From: Paenibacillaceae bacterium
GTDB lineage: Bacteria > Bacillota > Clostridia > Lachnospirales > Lachnospiraceae
DNA: 60,807 bases
Assembly: GCA_015057775.1 (NCBI GenBank)
Contig: SVDT01000003.1
Coordinates: 1-60,807 of the forward strand
Direction: 5' to 3'
Part shown: one piece after another, positions 51,911 through 60,172 of the stretch
Position numbering within the stretch: position 1 is the first letter of the stretch
Layout of the letters: each line of letters opens with the position of its first letter
Notes under the pieces: generated by a model
The model's database searches: none
The model's input: the letters and a program-made list of their open reading frames with translations, nothing else
Told to the model about the DNA's origin: nothing
Program-made: the position numbers and the translations under genes

Positions 51911-53338
51911 TTATTTCCCGCCCATGGCTGTGATGCTTTTTCTCTTTAACCTGAAAAATGTTAAAACCGCTCCCAACATACAGATGGCAGATGCAGTGAT
52001 ATAAACCATATTCATGCCATATAAAAAGGCATCACTTCTCCCCGGGATATAGTCTGTTACCCGGTATCCCAGCCTGCTGCTCATCATGCCATACAAAAGC
52101 GTGGTAGCAAGAGCAATTCCGCATACCATACCCACATTTCTCACCAGCGCATTAATGCTTCCTGCCACTCCAAGCTTATCACGGGATACGGTGGACATAA
52201 TAAGGGAATTATTGGGAGACTGAAACAGTCCCATACCAACAGACATAATTCCAATCAGGCTGACCATAGTAATTACTGCTGAATTTTCATTTAAAAAGGA
52301 CATGGAAAACAACCCCACACTGGTGAAAACAAGTCCGATAAAGGTAAGAATTTCAGAACCTATTTTATCGGAAAGATGACCGCTTACAGGTGCTACCACC
52401 ATTAAAATCAGCGGATAAGCCATCATGATAAGACCTGCCTTCTGAGGTGAAAACTCCATAACATCCTGTAAATAAAAAGGAAGTATGATATTGTTGCAGA
52501 ACATGGCAACAAAACTAATAAAACCACAGAATATGCTTAAGGAAAAAAGACCGTTTTTAAAGATATCCAGCTGGATCATAGGATCTTTCCTTTTTTTCTC
52601 TACAGCCAGAAATACTGCAAAACAGACTGCTGCAAGGAAGAATCCTGTTAAAATAAGGGGATGTCCGAAACCAAGATTCAGTCCCTCACTCAGTGCGCCA
52701 AATAAAGAAACAATAGTCACAATAAACAGAAGCGCACCATATAAATCCATACTGCCATTGGCCTTTGTCTTTGTTTTTGGAAGCAGACAGAAGGCTCCTA
52801 TTGCTGCAAGGATACCGATGGGAACGTTAATGGTAAAGATATATTCCCAGCTTAATACTCCTACAATCATTCCACCCAGTCCGGGGCCTACCAGAGACCC
52901 CAGTGCAACTGCCGTCCCAAGGAGTCCCAGTGCCTTTCCTCTTTCCTGAACAGGAAAGACTTCCGTTACGATTCCCTGGTTATTAGCCATGGTTCCCGCC
53001 GCACCGATTGCCTGAATGGCTCTGGCCATGATTAAAAACCAGTAGGAGTGGGACAAACCGCACAGGAGTGAGCCAATGGTAAAAACAATAACGCCAAGGG
53101 TAAACATGGTTGTCTTGCCAAACATATCTCCCAGTTTTCCAAAAATCAGAACGGTACCCGATATTACGATCAGATAGCTTGTGGCAACGAACTGGATGCT
53201 GGCTGTGGTAACGCCCAGAGAATCTGCCATACGGGGCAGTGCCACATTAACAATACTGCTGTCTAACGTTGACATGAAAGTCGATAATACAACAATGATT
53301 AGTACCGACCATTTATTACGTTTCCTTACTTCTTCCAT
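51911..53338 (-). CDS. MFS multidrug efflux transporter, DHA2 (14-TM) family
   Basis: A 475-aa transporter with about 14 transmembrane helices. Motif A-like GKLGDMFGKTTMFTLG and motif C-like ALGSLVGPGLGGMIVG and the opening FMSTLDSSIVNVALPRMADS are typical of the EmrB/QacA group of proton-coupled drug exporters. It lies 13 bases after the marR gene and is probably derepressed when MarR binds a drug. Substrates cannot be predicted. Confidence 0.93.
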   Translation of the reverse strand: MEEVRKRNKWSVLIIVVLSTFMSTLDSSIVNVALPRMADSLGVTTASIQFVATSYLIVISGTVLIFGKLGDMFGKTTMFTLGVIVFTIGSLLCGLSHSYWFLIMARAIQAIGAAGTMANNQGIVTEVFPVQERGKALGLLGTAVALGSLVGPGLGGMIVGVLSWEYIFTINVPIGILAAIGAFCLLPKTKTKANGSMDLYGALLFIVTIVSLFGALSEGLNLGFGHPLILTGFFLAAVCFAVFLAVEKKRKDPMIQLDIFKNGLFSLSIFCGFISFVAMFCNNIILPFYLQDVMEFSPQKAGLIMMAYPLILMVVAPVSGHLSDKIGSEILTFIGLVFTSVGLFSMSFLNENSAVITMVSLIGIMSVGMGLFQSPNNSLIMSTVSRDKLGVAGSINALVRNVGMVCGIALATTLLYGMMSSRLGYRVTDYIPGRSDAFLYGMNMVYITASAICMLGAVLTFFRLKRKSITAMGGK

Positions 53339-53351
53339 TTTAATTCCTTTC

Positions 53352-53786
53352 TTATGTGTTCAATTCAAGCGCTTTATTTAGAATTTTAACCAGGGAAGAC
53401 AACGTGATTTCCTTTTCCTCTGCAGTTAAATCACCAGTAATAAGTTCTATTAATTTACCTATCTCCTCTCTGATCCGAGGAAGAATGAGCCTTGCTTTAT
53501 CAGTCAGATATAATTTATATGCCCTGCTGTCCAATTGATCTTCTATTTTCACTACATAGCCAACCTCTGTCAGCCTGCTGATGGTTCTGGCAGACATTGC
53601 TTTATCATGTCCAATCAGTTCACTGATCCGGCTCTGACATAACCCTTCATTTTGCTCCATTATAAATAAATAGTGAAATGATCCGCTGCTTAAATCATAT
53701 TGTTTTAATACTTTGTCTAAATAACTCTGTGTATTTCTATATATTTTACTGTTGAGCATCATTAAATTCATAGGTTCATTCCCCAT
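53352..53786 (-). CDS. MarR family regulator
   Basis: A 144-aa winged-helix repressor: GLCQSRISELIGHDKAMSAR and TISRLTEVGYVVKIEDQLDS form the recognition helix and wing. It is the first gene of a marR-MFS operon, and a palindrome overlaps its promoter, indicating autorepression. Ligands are probably phenolic or lipophilic compounds, as for the family. Confidence 0.93.
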   Translation of the reverse strand: MGNEPMNLMMLNSKIYRNTQSYLDKVLKQYDLSSGSFHYLFIMEQNEGLCQSRISELIGHDKAMSARTISRLTEVGYVVKIEDQLDSRAYKLYLTDKARLILPRIREEIGKLIELITGDLTAEEKEITLSSLVKILNKALELNT

Positions 53787-53816
53787 TTTATTACCACCTT
53801 TTTTATTCAGTCTCTT

Positions 53817-53848
53817 ACTGTATCAGGATTTAGTTGATTAGTCAACTA
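53817..53848 (-). promoter_or_regulatory. marR promoter with overlapping operator
   Basis: On the minus strand TTGACT (53845-53840), a 17-base spacer and TACAGT (53822-53817). The palindrome TAGTTGA-TTAG-TCAACTA (53831-53848) covers the -35 element, so MarR binding would block polymerase. Confidence 0.65.
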
Positions 53849-53855
53849 TTATCAC

Positions 53856-53892
53856 AAAAAAAAGACTGGTATCCCTGATACGAGTCTTTTTT
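53856..53892 (-). terminator. Terminator of the small membrane protein gene
   Basis: A near-perfect hairpin (AAAAGACTGGTATC / GATACGAGTCTTTT) with T runs on both strands; on the minus strand it follows the stop at 53925. Confidence 0.75.
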
Positions 53893-53924
53893 CCGGATTC
53901 TTTCTATGTATGACAAGTACAATA

Positions 53925-54233
53925 TTAAATCTGGTTTATTAATCCTCTTCGCTCTACTTCTTCTTTGAATAACTGATATTTTGCTTCATTTAATTTTAAA
54001 AATGAGCGGTAATATACTCCATATGCCAAAAACGCAAGAATTTTATTTTTACGGTTTCTATCCGTGGTTTTATAAAAATAAATCAGCTTCTTGTCTTTCA
54101 TTTTTCCTTTTGCAATTTTCTTTTTAATATTGTTTTGTTGCACTTTACCCATAAAATTCATATAAAGCCCGTTGATAAAAAACAATACTCCAAGAAAAAC
54201 AATAAAAATTATAACAGCTATTAAATCATCCAT
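53925..54233 (-). CDS. Small membrane protein of unknown function
   Basis: A 102-aa protein with one N-terminal transmembrane helix (LIAVIIFIVFLGVLFFINGLY) and a strongly basic cytoplasmic part (NNIKKKIAKGKMKDKKLIYF, DRNRKNKILAFLAYGVYYRS). I do not recognise a family. It stands alone with its own terminator, next to the manganese-regulated mntP. Confidence 0.6.
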   Translation of the reverse strand: MDDLIAVIIFIVFLGVLFFINGLYMNFMGKVQQNNIKKKIAKGKMKDKKLIYFYKTTDRNRKNKILAFLAYGVYYRSFLKLNEAKYQLFKEEVERRGLINQI

Positions 54234-54314
54234 ACTATTTTCCTCCCTGGTTTCAAAATCAGAAAGAATATACCATAAATTTCCACTTTTGTAAAGAGAT
54301 GATCCGATTTAATC

Positions 54315-54343
54315 TTGACATAAGTTACCCCATACGTTAGAAT
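54315..54343 (+). promoter_or_regulatory. Promoter of the riboswitch-mntP transcript
   Basis: TTGACA (54315-54320), a 17-base spacer and TAGAAT (54338-54343). Confidence 0.65.
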
Positions 54344-54505
54344 TAGCAAAGGATGAGGGAGTAGTCAGCATCTGCCCGGGTCAGGTAAGATGCCTGCAAA
54401 GTCAACATACTGACAGGTTTTTTCTGTCTGGCTTTGCTAATTTGTTTTTAATACAAAAAGACGAGACTTATCTGTGTGTTCATTTCTGTACACACAGATA
54501 AGTCT
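54341..54505 (+). promoter_or_regulatory. yybP-ykoY manganese riboswitch with terminator
   Basis: P1 pairs AATTAGCAAAG (54341-54351) with CTTTGCTAATT (54432-54442). The enclosed GAGGGAGTAGTCAGCATC and TGCCCGGGTCAGG segments match the yybP-ykoY motif. A perfect 16-base terminator follows (arms 54464-54479 and 54490-54505, then TTTTTT). Mn(II) binding should favour readthrough into mntP. Confidence 0.85.
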
Positions 54506-54566
54506 TTTTTATTATATTCTCCCTCTAATACATATAATTAGATACCATATACAGGGGGAAAATCAC

Positions 54567-55130
54567 ATGTCATTATTGGAGTTATTTATCATTGCATTGG
54601 GTCTGTCCATGGATGCGTTTGCCGTATCAATCTGCAAAGGTCTTTGCATGCCTCAGATGAACTGGAAAAATGCAGTCATTGCCGGTTTATATTTTGGTGG
54701 CTTCCAGGCAGGAATGCCGGTTATCGGATATCTGCTTGGCTCCCAGTTCAAGGAAGCCATTACCTCCTATGACCACTGGATTGCCTTCGTCCTTCTTGGA
54801 ATTATCGGCATCAATATGATCAAAGAATCCTTTAGCAAAGAAGAAGTGGAATGTGCAGACTGCTCCCTGGATCCCAAAAATATGTTGATGCTTGCCATTG
54901 CCACCAGTATAGACGCATTGGCAGTGGGTGTGACCTTTGCCTTTTTAAAGGTTCAGATCATTCCGGCCGTTTCGTTCATCGGAGCAACCACTTTTTCCCT
55001 CTCCGTTGCCGGAATAAAAGTTGGCAATGTTTTCGGTTCACGCTTTAAATCAAAAGCAGAATTCTCCGGGGGAATCATTCTCATAGTGATGGGTGTTAAA
55101 ATTTTGTTCCAGCATCTCTTTGAAATGTAA
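54567..55130 (+). CDS. mntP: Manganese efflux pump MntP
   Basis: Start at the ATG at 54567 ([20 protein letters not shown]) behind CAGGGGG; the upstream in-frame stretch is riboswitch DNA. The 187-aa product has six transmembrane helices, with the two signature repeats [16 protein letters not shown] and [16 protein letters not shown], whose aspartates bind the metal. It exports Mn(II) and is controlled by the riboswitch directly upstream. Confidence 0.94.
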   Translation: MSLLELFIIALGLSMDAFAVSICKGLCMPQMNWKNAVIAGLYFGGFQAGMPVIGYLLGSQFKEAITSYDHWIAFVLLGIIGINMIKESFSKEEVECADCSLDPKNMLMLAIATSIDALAVGVTFAFLKVQIIPAVSFIGATTFSLSVAGIKVGNVFGSRFKSKAEFSGGIILIVMGVKILFQHLFEM

Positions 55131-55143
55131 ACAGGGACAGATT

Positions 55144-55953
55144 TTATATCATAATCTGGCTGCCGCCGGGCACTTTCACAATTGTTTTATCTACACTGAT
55201 CCAGACATCCATTGCGGATGGATTATATACAAAGTCTGCGTCAATGGTATATTTCAGTGCTGCTGCCGCATTCATATAGTCCACAATCTGAATATTTGTT
55301 GCATACCAGGTATCCTCCCGCTGCCCTGTCATACGGCAGAATTCTTCCATAAGCTCCCAGTTGTCATCCCGGGGAAATTCATAGCTGTGTCCCCAGACAT
55401 ACATCAGATAGAGGTATTGGGTTTTATTAAGCTCGATGAATCGTCTTCCATTTTCCAACAGGTTATGGTTGTGATGGCAGGTGGCTTTCCATTCTAAATA
55501 ATTTTCAGGCATGGAAAAATCATCGGTGCTGCCCACCACTCTGCAGTATTCAATTCCAAGACTGGGCAGCATGTTTACAATTTCTTCTGTATAGGAACCA
55601 TTGGGATAGGACATTCCACGAACCGGATAACCAGCTGCCCGTTCTAACCCCCGCCTGTCCTCCAATACCTGAAGTGCCGTCAAAGGTAACGGACATCTTG
55701 CTATGGTTGGGTGGAGCACGGTGTGACAGGAAATTTCGTGGCCCTTGTATACTTCGTTCCACTCTTCTGGTTTCAGCCTTTCCTCCTGATCTGCAAGTCC
55801 TGAGTTGATATGAAATGTACCCTTGATTCCATATTGATTAAACAGCTGGGTCAGCCTTCTGTCTTCCAGTCTCCCATCATCATAGCTCATGGTAAGTGCC
55901 TTATGCTTTCCTCCCGGATAGCAGATATAGATATTTTTCATATTTTCCATCAT
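55144..55953 (-). CDS. Polysaccharide deacetylase family protein
   Basis: A 269-aa NodB-fold protein, here in a pectin cluster. KALTMSYDDGRLEDRRL supplies the metal/catalytic Asp pair, GHEISCHTVLHPTIARC the metal histidines and VRGMSYPNGSYTEEI the substrate loop. There is no signal peptide, so it may remove acyl groups from imported oligosaccharides. The start overlaps the GH105 stop. Substrate unknown. Confidence 0.85.
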   Translation of the reverse strand: MMENMKNIYICYPGGKHKALTMSYDDGRLEDRRLTQLFNQYGIKGTFHINSGLADQEERLKPEEWNEVYKGHEISCHTVLHPTIARCPLPLTALQVLEDRRGLERAAGYPVRGMSYPNGSYTEEIVNMLPSLGIEYCRVVGSTDDFSMPENYLEWKATCHHNHNLLENGRRFIELNKTQYLYLMYVWGHSYEFPRDDNWELMEEFCRMTGQREDTWYATNIQIVDYMNAAAALKYTIDADFVYNPSAMDVWISVDKTIVKVPGGSQIMI

Positions 55954-57002
55954 TATAATGCTCCGTCTCCTGCAATCTTATCGTAATTCAGTACCGCACA
56001 AAAGAATGCCAGTGCCATTCCCTGTCCCCAGCCCTGAATCCATTTTTTTGATATATTCCGGTAGCCTTCCCGGTCCTTCATCACTGCCGTTCCTCCGGAT
56101 ACATCGGTCACTCTTCCGTCTGCTGCCACATGGGAAAGAATTCCTTCTATGGAACGTTCCACATATTTGATGTGAAGAGGGTTTCTCTTTAATGCCATGG
56201 CTGCAGCAATTCCCGCAGAAGCAGATACTTCCTCATAGGATTCTTCATCATTTAAAATGGTTCTCCAAAGCCCATTTTCCGTCTGCAGTCCCTTTAACGC
56301 AGACAGCTGTTCATTGATACTTCCAACGATTTCTAAATACTGGGGATACAGATAGCATTGAGGAAGAATCAGTCCCACCTTACTCATGGTATAGGCTGCC
56401 CAGCAGTTGGCTCTTCCCCAGTAAAAGCCAGACATATGATCCTTGGTAATATTGTTGTAGCCATGATACCAAAGCCCTGTTTCTTCGTCCTGAAGATACT
56501 GAATATGCCAGTAATATTGATTTAAGGCATCCTTTATCATGGCCTCATCGCCCGTCATAACACCCACTCTGAGGAGAAAGAAGGCAGCCATAAATAAAGT
56601 ATCCGCCCAGCATTGTTCTGGAAAATCATTGTCTGCAGATACGGTATGCTGAAGGACGTGATCTCCGAAACGAAGTGCTTCTTCCGTTAAATAACGGGTC
56701 TTTAACCGGATTACCTCCATATATTTTTCTTCTCCAGTGGCTTCGTAAAGGGTAATAAGGCAGTGCCCCATGGCACAGGTATTTACTGTCAGCACCGGAA
56801 GTCCAAGTTCCATCAGTTCATCTACCCGCTCCTTTAAAAAGTTCAGATACGATTCATTCTTTGTTACTTCATAGGCTTCTGCCAGCCCGTAATATGCCAC
56901 TCCGCAGGGCCAGTCCCAGGACATATCCATTCTCTTTGTCCGTTCCAGAATAAGGTTCATGGCATCTGTAATTCTTGTCTCATCATAATGTAACTTCCCC
57001 AT
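55953..57002 (-). CDS. Unsaturated rhamnogalacturonyl hydrolase (GH105, YteR/YesR-like)
   Basis: From the ATG at 57002 (MGKLHYDETRITDAM) behind GGAGG, 349 aa. The (alpha/alpha)6 barrel motifs are MDMSWDWPCGVAYYGLAEAY, FPEQCWADTLFMAAFFLLRV with the catalytic Asp, SGFYWGRANCWAAYTM and KWIQGWGQGMALAFF. It removes the unsaturated galacturonyl residue left by rhamnogalacturonan lyase. Cytosolic. It starts just after the PL11-CE12 gene stop, indicating coupled translation. Confidence 0.93.
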   Translation of the reverse strand: MGKLHYDETRITDAMNLILERTKRMDMSWDWPCGVAYYGLAEAYEVTKNESYLNFLKERVDELMELGLPVLTVNTCAMGHCLITLYEATGEEKYMEVIRLKTRYLTEEALRFGDHVLQHTVSADNDFPEQCWADTLFMAAFFLLRVGVMTGDEAMIKDALNQYYWHIQYLQDEETGLWYHGYNNITKDHMSGFYWGRANCWAAYTMSKVGLILPQCYLYPQYLEIVGSINEQLSALKGLQTENGLWRTILNDEESYEEVSASAGIAAAMALKRNPLHIKYVERSIEGILSHVAADGRVTDVSGGTAVMKDREGYRNISKKWIQGWGQGMALAFFCAVLNYDKIAGDGAL

Positions 57003-57005
57003 CAC

Positions 57006-60000
57006 TTATACCTCCGTTTTTCCATCTATTATAAATCTTTTTCCTTCATTTGCCAATAATTGCCCAAAGATACCTGCACCCATTTCCGATAAATGAACCC
57101 GATCTTCCGCGTAGCATTTTACTGCCATCTTTTCTCCTGCTTTCCACAGAAACTCCTCACATAAGCCATATAAATCCACAAACAAAACCGTTCTTGTTTC
57201 TGCAAATTTTCTCATCTCATCCCTGTAAGCTGGAAGGAGACGGGCAATCTCTTCTTTTTCCTCTTTCCTGTCCGGATCAAAGGGGCAGAGACAGACAGGG
57301 GAGATAATAACAGGGTAACCGCCTTTCTCAAGTGCCGCTTCCACATAGAGTTCCAGATATTCAGAAAGCCGCGCAAGTGGAACATACCGGTCTTCTTTTG
57401 AAGCAGCGGCATCATTGTGTCCAAATTGGATGAAGAGATAGTCCCCTGGCTTCATTCGTCTTTTTATATCTTCCAGTCTTCCTTCTTCTAAAAATGTTTT
57501 TAAAGATCTTCCTGCCATTGCGCAGTTATCCACTACAAGTCTCCTGCTCTCGTATCTTGTTTCCTGGGGAAATGCCCCCGCTGTACAGCGCCTGATCTCA
57601 TAGGAGCTGCCATGATCCAGGCAGGAAAGCAGTTTTTCTCCTATTCCGGTCTGCTTTTTCTCTTCCTCCCAATAGCTTTGTGTAATGGAGTCACCTGCCA
57701 GAAAAACAACAGGTTTTCGCTGCATAAAAGGAAGTACACGGCGAAAATCCATATCAGTTCCATAATAAAATTTAGGATAGCATGGCTGGTTATAGCAGTT
57801 GTTCTGCCATGCCACTCCACACCGGTACTGAGTGTCGTGCATGAGTGTAAACAGTTTATGTCTGGTTACTTCCGTATTGGTATAAATCCGTATGGCAGTA
57901 CTGTCCTTTGTTCTCACAAGAATCTCTTCCCTGAAATCTCCAAAAATGTCCGCTACAAGGCATGGGTTTCCCTTGGTTCCATTGTTTGTTGCCGTTTGCT
58001 GGGGACAGAGGATTGTGCCATGAACCCAGTCGTTTATCACACCTGTGGGATGCTGGCTTAAATAATCCGTCCCGTCTGTAATCTGGGTGGATAAATCTCC
58101 TGCCCACCGGATGGACATATTGGTTCCAAGGGTTTCTTTTTTCATCAATTCACCATGACAATCATAGGTCCCCTCTCCGTTTACCCAGCACTGCAGTCCT
58201 TTTACTCCCGCCAGTACATCTCCAATCATACATCTGCCCAGATCTTCTTCGGCATATTTTCCAAAAATGACCTGTCCGTTTTCTCCATCCCGCAGTGCAT
58301 AACCGTATGGAGCATTCTCTGCTCCTTCAAATACAGCGAATATCTCAAATCCAGGGCGGTCCGGATCAATATCTGCCACATGCATGGCATCTCCATGCCC
58401 CAGCTTTGCTTCTCTCCCGTCAGGGAGAAGTCCTGTCAGACTGTACAAAAGAGTTCCGTCATGATCGATACAGGCAGCTCCGTAGATGATTTCCATGCAG
58501 CCGTCCCCATCTATGTCTGCAACAGAGAGAGAATGATTTCCCTGTCCTGCCATTTTTCCATAAACCGGATCTGTTCCCCATTTCTCATGTGGATTATCAC
58601 AGAATGGATTTTTCATGGGAACAAACCCGCTATCTGCCACCCATTCCTTTCGAAAACGATTGTCAAAAAATGAATAGGCAGCGATTGCCGCCCGGGTATA
58701 ATACCCACGGCAGGCAATGAAATAAGGTCTTTTTCCATCCAGATAGGCCACTCCTGCCAAAAACCGGTCTACCCGGTTGCAGGGTTCGATGCGGGGCATT
58801 GCATAATCCCCCCAGCGCAGACCGTCATCCACCCGTTCAAATGGAAATACGATGGTATCCAGCTCTTTTCCGTCACCAGCAAACATTGTTAAATATTCCG
58901 GTCCGTGAAAAATAAAGCCTTCCCATTCTCTCAATCTGTTTTTCGGACTCCTTGCAGGGGCATACACATCAAGAAAGTAATCCACTGCCTCTTTTTGCTG
59001 AACCTCATTTAAGGGATAGCTCCAGCGGGGCGGGATATGAAAGCATTCCTCTAAAGTAACCGGCCATTGTCCCGCCTTCACCTCCGGCTGCTCCTGCCAT
59101 CCGGCAAACAAACGGCAAAGGTGGGCTTCATAATCCTCAGATCCTGACACATAGGAATCACTATGGCTGTACCCTCTGTTACAGTCCTCCTGTGGCATGG
59201 TAATATAGAATTCTTCCACAACCTCTCCGCCTGCTCCATATCTGGTCATGTGGGTCCCCGGAGCCGTCTTTACAGCCATTTCCGCCTTTCCGTCTCCATT
59301 AAAATCGTAGCAGATAAACTGGGTATAATGGGCACCTGCCCGGATATTGGGTCCCATGTCAAGCCGCCATAATAGGGTTCCGTCCAGCTGATAGCAATCC
59401 AGTATACAGTTTCCCGTGTATCCGGAAATGGATACGTCATGGGAATTAGACGGGTCCCATTTGACTATGTATTCGTATTCTCCATCTCCATTAACATCTG
59501 CCACAGACATGTCATTGGCAGAATAAGTGAACTCCTCTTTTGATGGTGTCACTCCCCCAGCTGGCTTTTTAACCGGAATATCCAGATAATCATGCTCCCA
59601 TACCCTTACTGGCCCGCAGGGTTCTGATTCCACCCCATTGATAACCGGTGCCACACAATAGACTGACTTTTCTGCTCCATAGCTATCCAGATAGTTGGTG
59701 CTGCCTGTCACACCCCCAAGGCTGACTCCATCCCGGTAAATTCTAAAATCCACACCTGAAAGACCATCTCCTCCATCTGATACTCCAGTCACTTCATTCA
59801 GAAAAAGGCGCCAGCTTAAGAAGATTCCATTTTTCACCTTAACTGCAATCAGACCTCTTGAAAGTTTCTCCAGCTGTTCCTCCTGATGGAAATGAACGGG
59901 AGAAATAAAAGACTCTTTTTCCAGCACACAGCCATCTTCTGATTTGTGGCAGATAAGAATATGGTGGGGAAGGAAAGTTGCTTTTCTCAAAGTAAACATC

Positions 60001-60152
60001 TTCTTATCTGTTTCATGAATCTCTTTCATCAGACGATAGCAGTTTTCACTGGTTTCCCGATCCGACCAGTAGATACAGGTAGTTTTTGCCTTATTGACCG
60101 GATCCCAGGCAATGGTAAACTCCTGTGGATTAATGGATAACAGCCTTATCAT
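57006..60152 (-). CDS. Rhamnogalacturonan lyase (PL11) fused to an SGNH acetylesterase (CE12-like)
   Basis: A 1,048-aa bifunctional protein. Residues about 90-770 match PL11 lyases (LSRGLIAVKVKNGIFLSWRL, NDMSVADVNGDGEYEYIVKW, KWDPSNSHDVSISGYTGN), an eight-bladed propeller with Asp-rich calcium loops such as VADIDGDGCMEIIYG. Residues about 810-1040 are an SGNH hydrolase: VVFLAGDSITQSYW (Ser), AMAGRSLKTF (Gly block), LFIQFGHNDAAASK (Asn) and DRVHLSEMG (Asp-His), close to rhamnogalacturonan acetylesterases. In Bacillus these activities are separate proteins. There is no signal peptide. The fusion would deacetylate and cleave the same chain. Confidence 0.9.
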   Translation of the reverse strand: MIRLLSINPQEFTIAWDPVNKAKTTCIYWSDRETSENCYRLMKEIHETDKKMFTLRKATFLPHHILICHKSEDGCVLEKESFISPVHFHQEEQLEKLSRGLIAVKVKNGIFLSWRLFLNEVTGVSDGGDGLSGVDFRIYRDGVSLGGVTGSTNYLDSYGAEKSVYCVAPVINGVESEPCGPVRVWEHDYLDIPVKKPAGGVTPSKEEFTYSANDMSVADVNGDGEYEYIVKWDPSNSHDVSISGYTGNCILDCYQLDGTLLWRLDMGPNIRAGAHYTQFICYDFNGDGKAEMAVKTAPGTHMTRYGAGGEVVEEFYITMPQEDCNRGYSHSDSYVSGSEDYEAHLCRLFAGWQEQPEVKAGQWPVTLEECFHIPPRWSYPLNEVQQKEAVDYFLDVYAPARSPKNRLREWEGFIFHGPEYLTMFAGDGKELDTIVFPFERVDDGLRWGDYAMPRIEPCNRVDRFLAGVAYLDGKRPYFIACRGYYTRAAIAAYSFFDNRFRKEWVADSGFVPMKNPFCDNPHEKWGTDPVYGKMAGQGNHSLSVADIDGDGCMEIIYGAACIDHDGTLLYSLTGLLPDGREAKLGHGDAMHVADIDPDRPGFEIFAVFEGAENAPYGYALRDGENGQVIFGKYAEEDLGRCMIGDVLAGVKGLQCWVNGEGTYDCHGELMKKETLGTNMSIRWAGDLSTQITDGTDYLSQHPTGVINDWVHGTILCPQQTATNNGTKGNPCLVADIFGDFREEILVRTKDSTAIRIYTNTEVTRHKLFTLMHDTQYRCGVAWQNNCYNQPCYPKFYYGTDMDFRRVLPFMQRKPVVFLAGDSITQSYWEEEKKQTGIGEKLLSCLDHGSSYEIRRCTAGAFPQETRYESRRLVVDNCAMAGRSLKTFLEEGRLEDIKRRMKPGDYLFIQFGHNDAAASKEDRYVPLARLSEYLELYVEAALEKGGYPVIISPVCLCPFDPDRKEEKEEIARLLPAYRDEMRKFAETRTVLFVDLYGLCEEFLWKAGEKMAVKCYAEDRVHLSEMGAGIFGQLLANEGKRFIIDGKTEV

Positions 60153-60172
60153 AATAATATTCCTCCCTCTGT

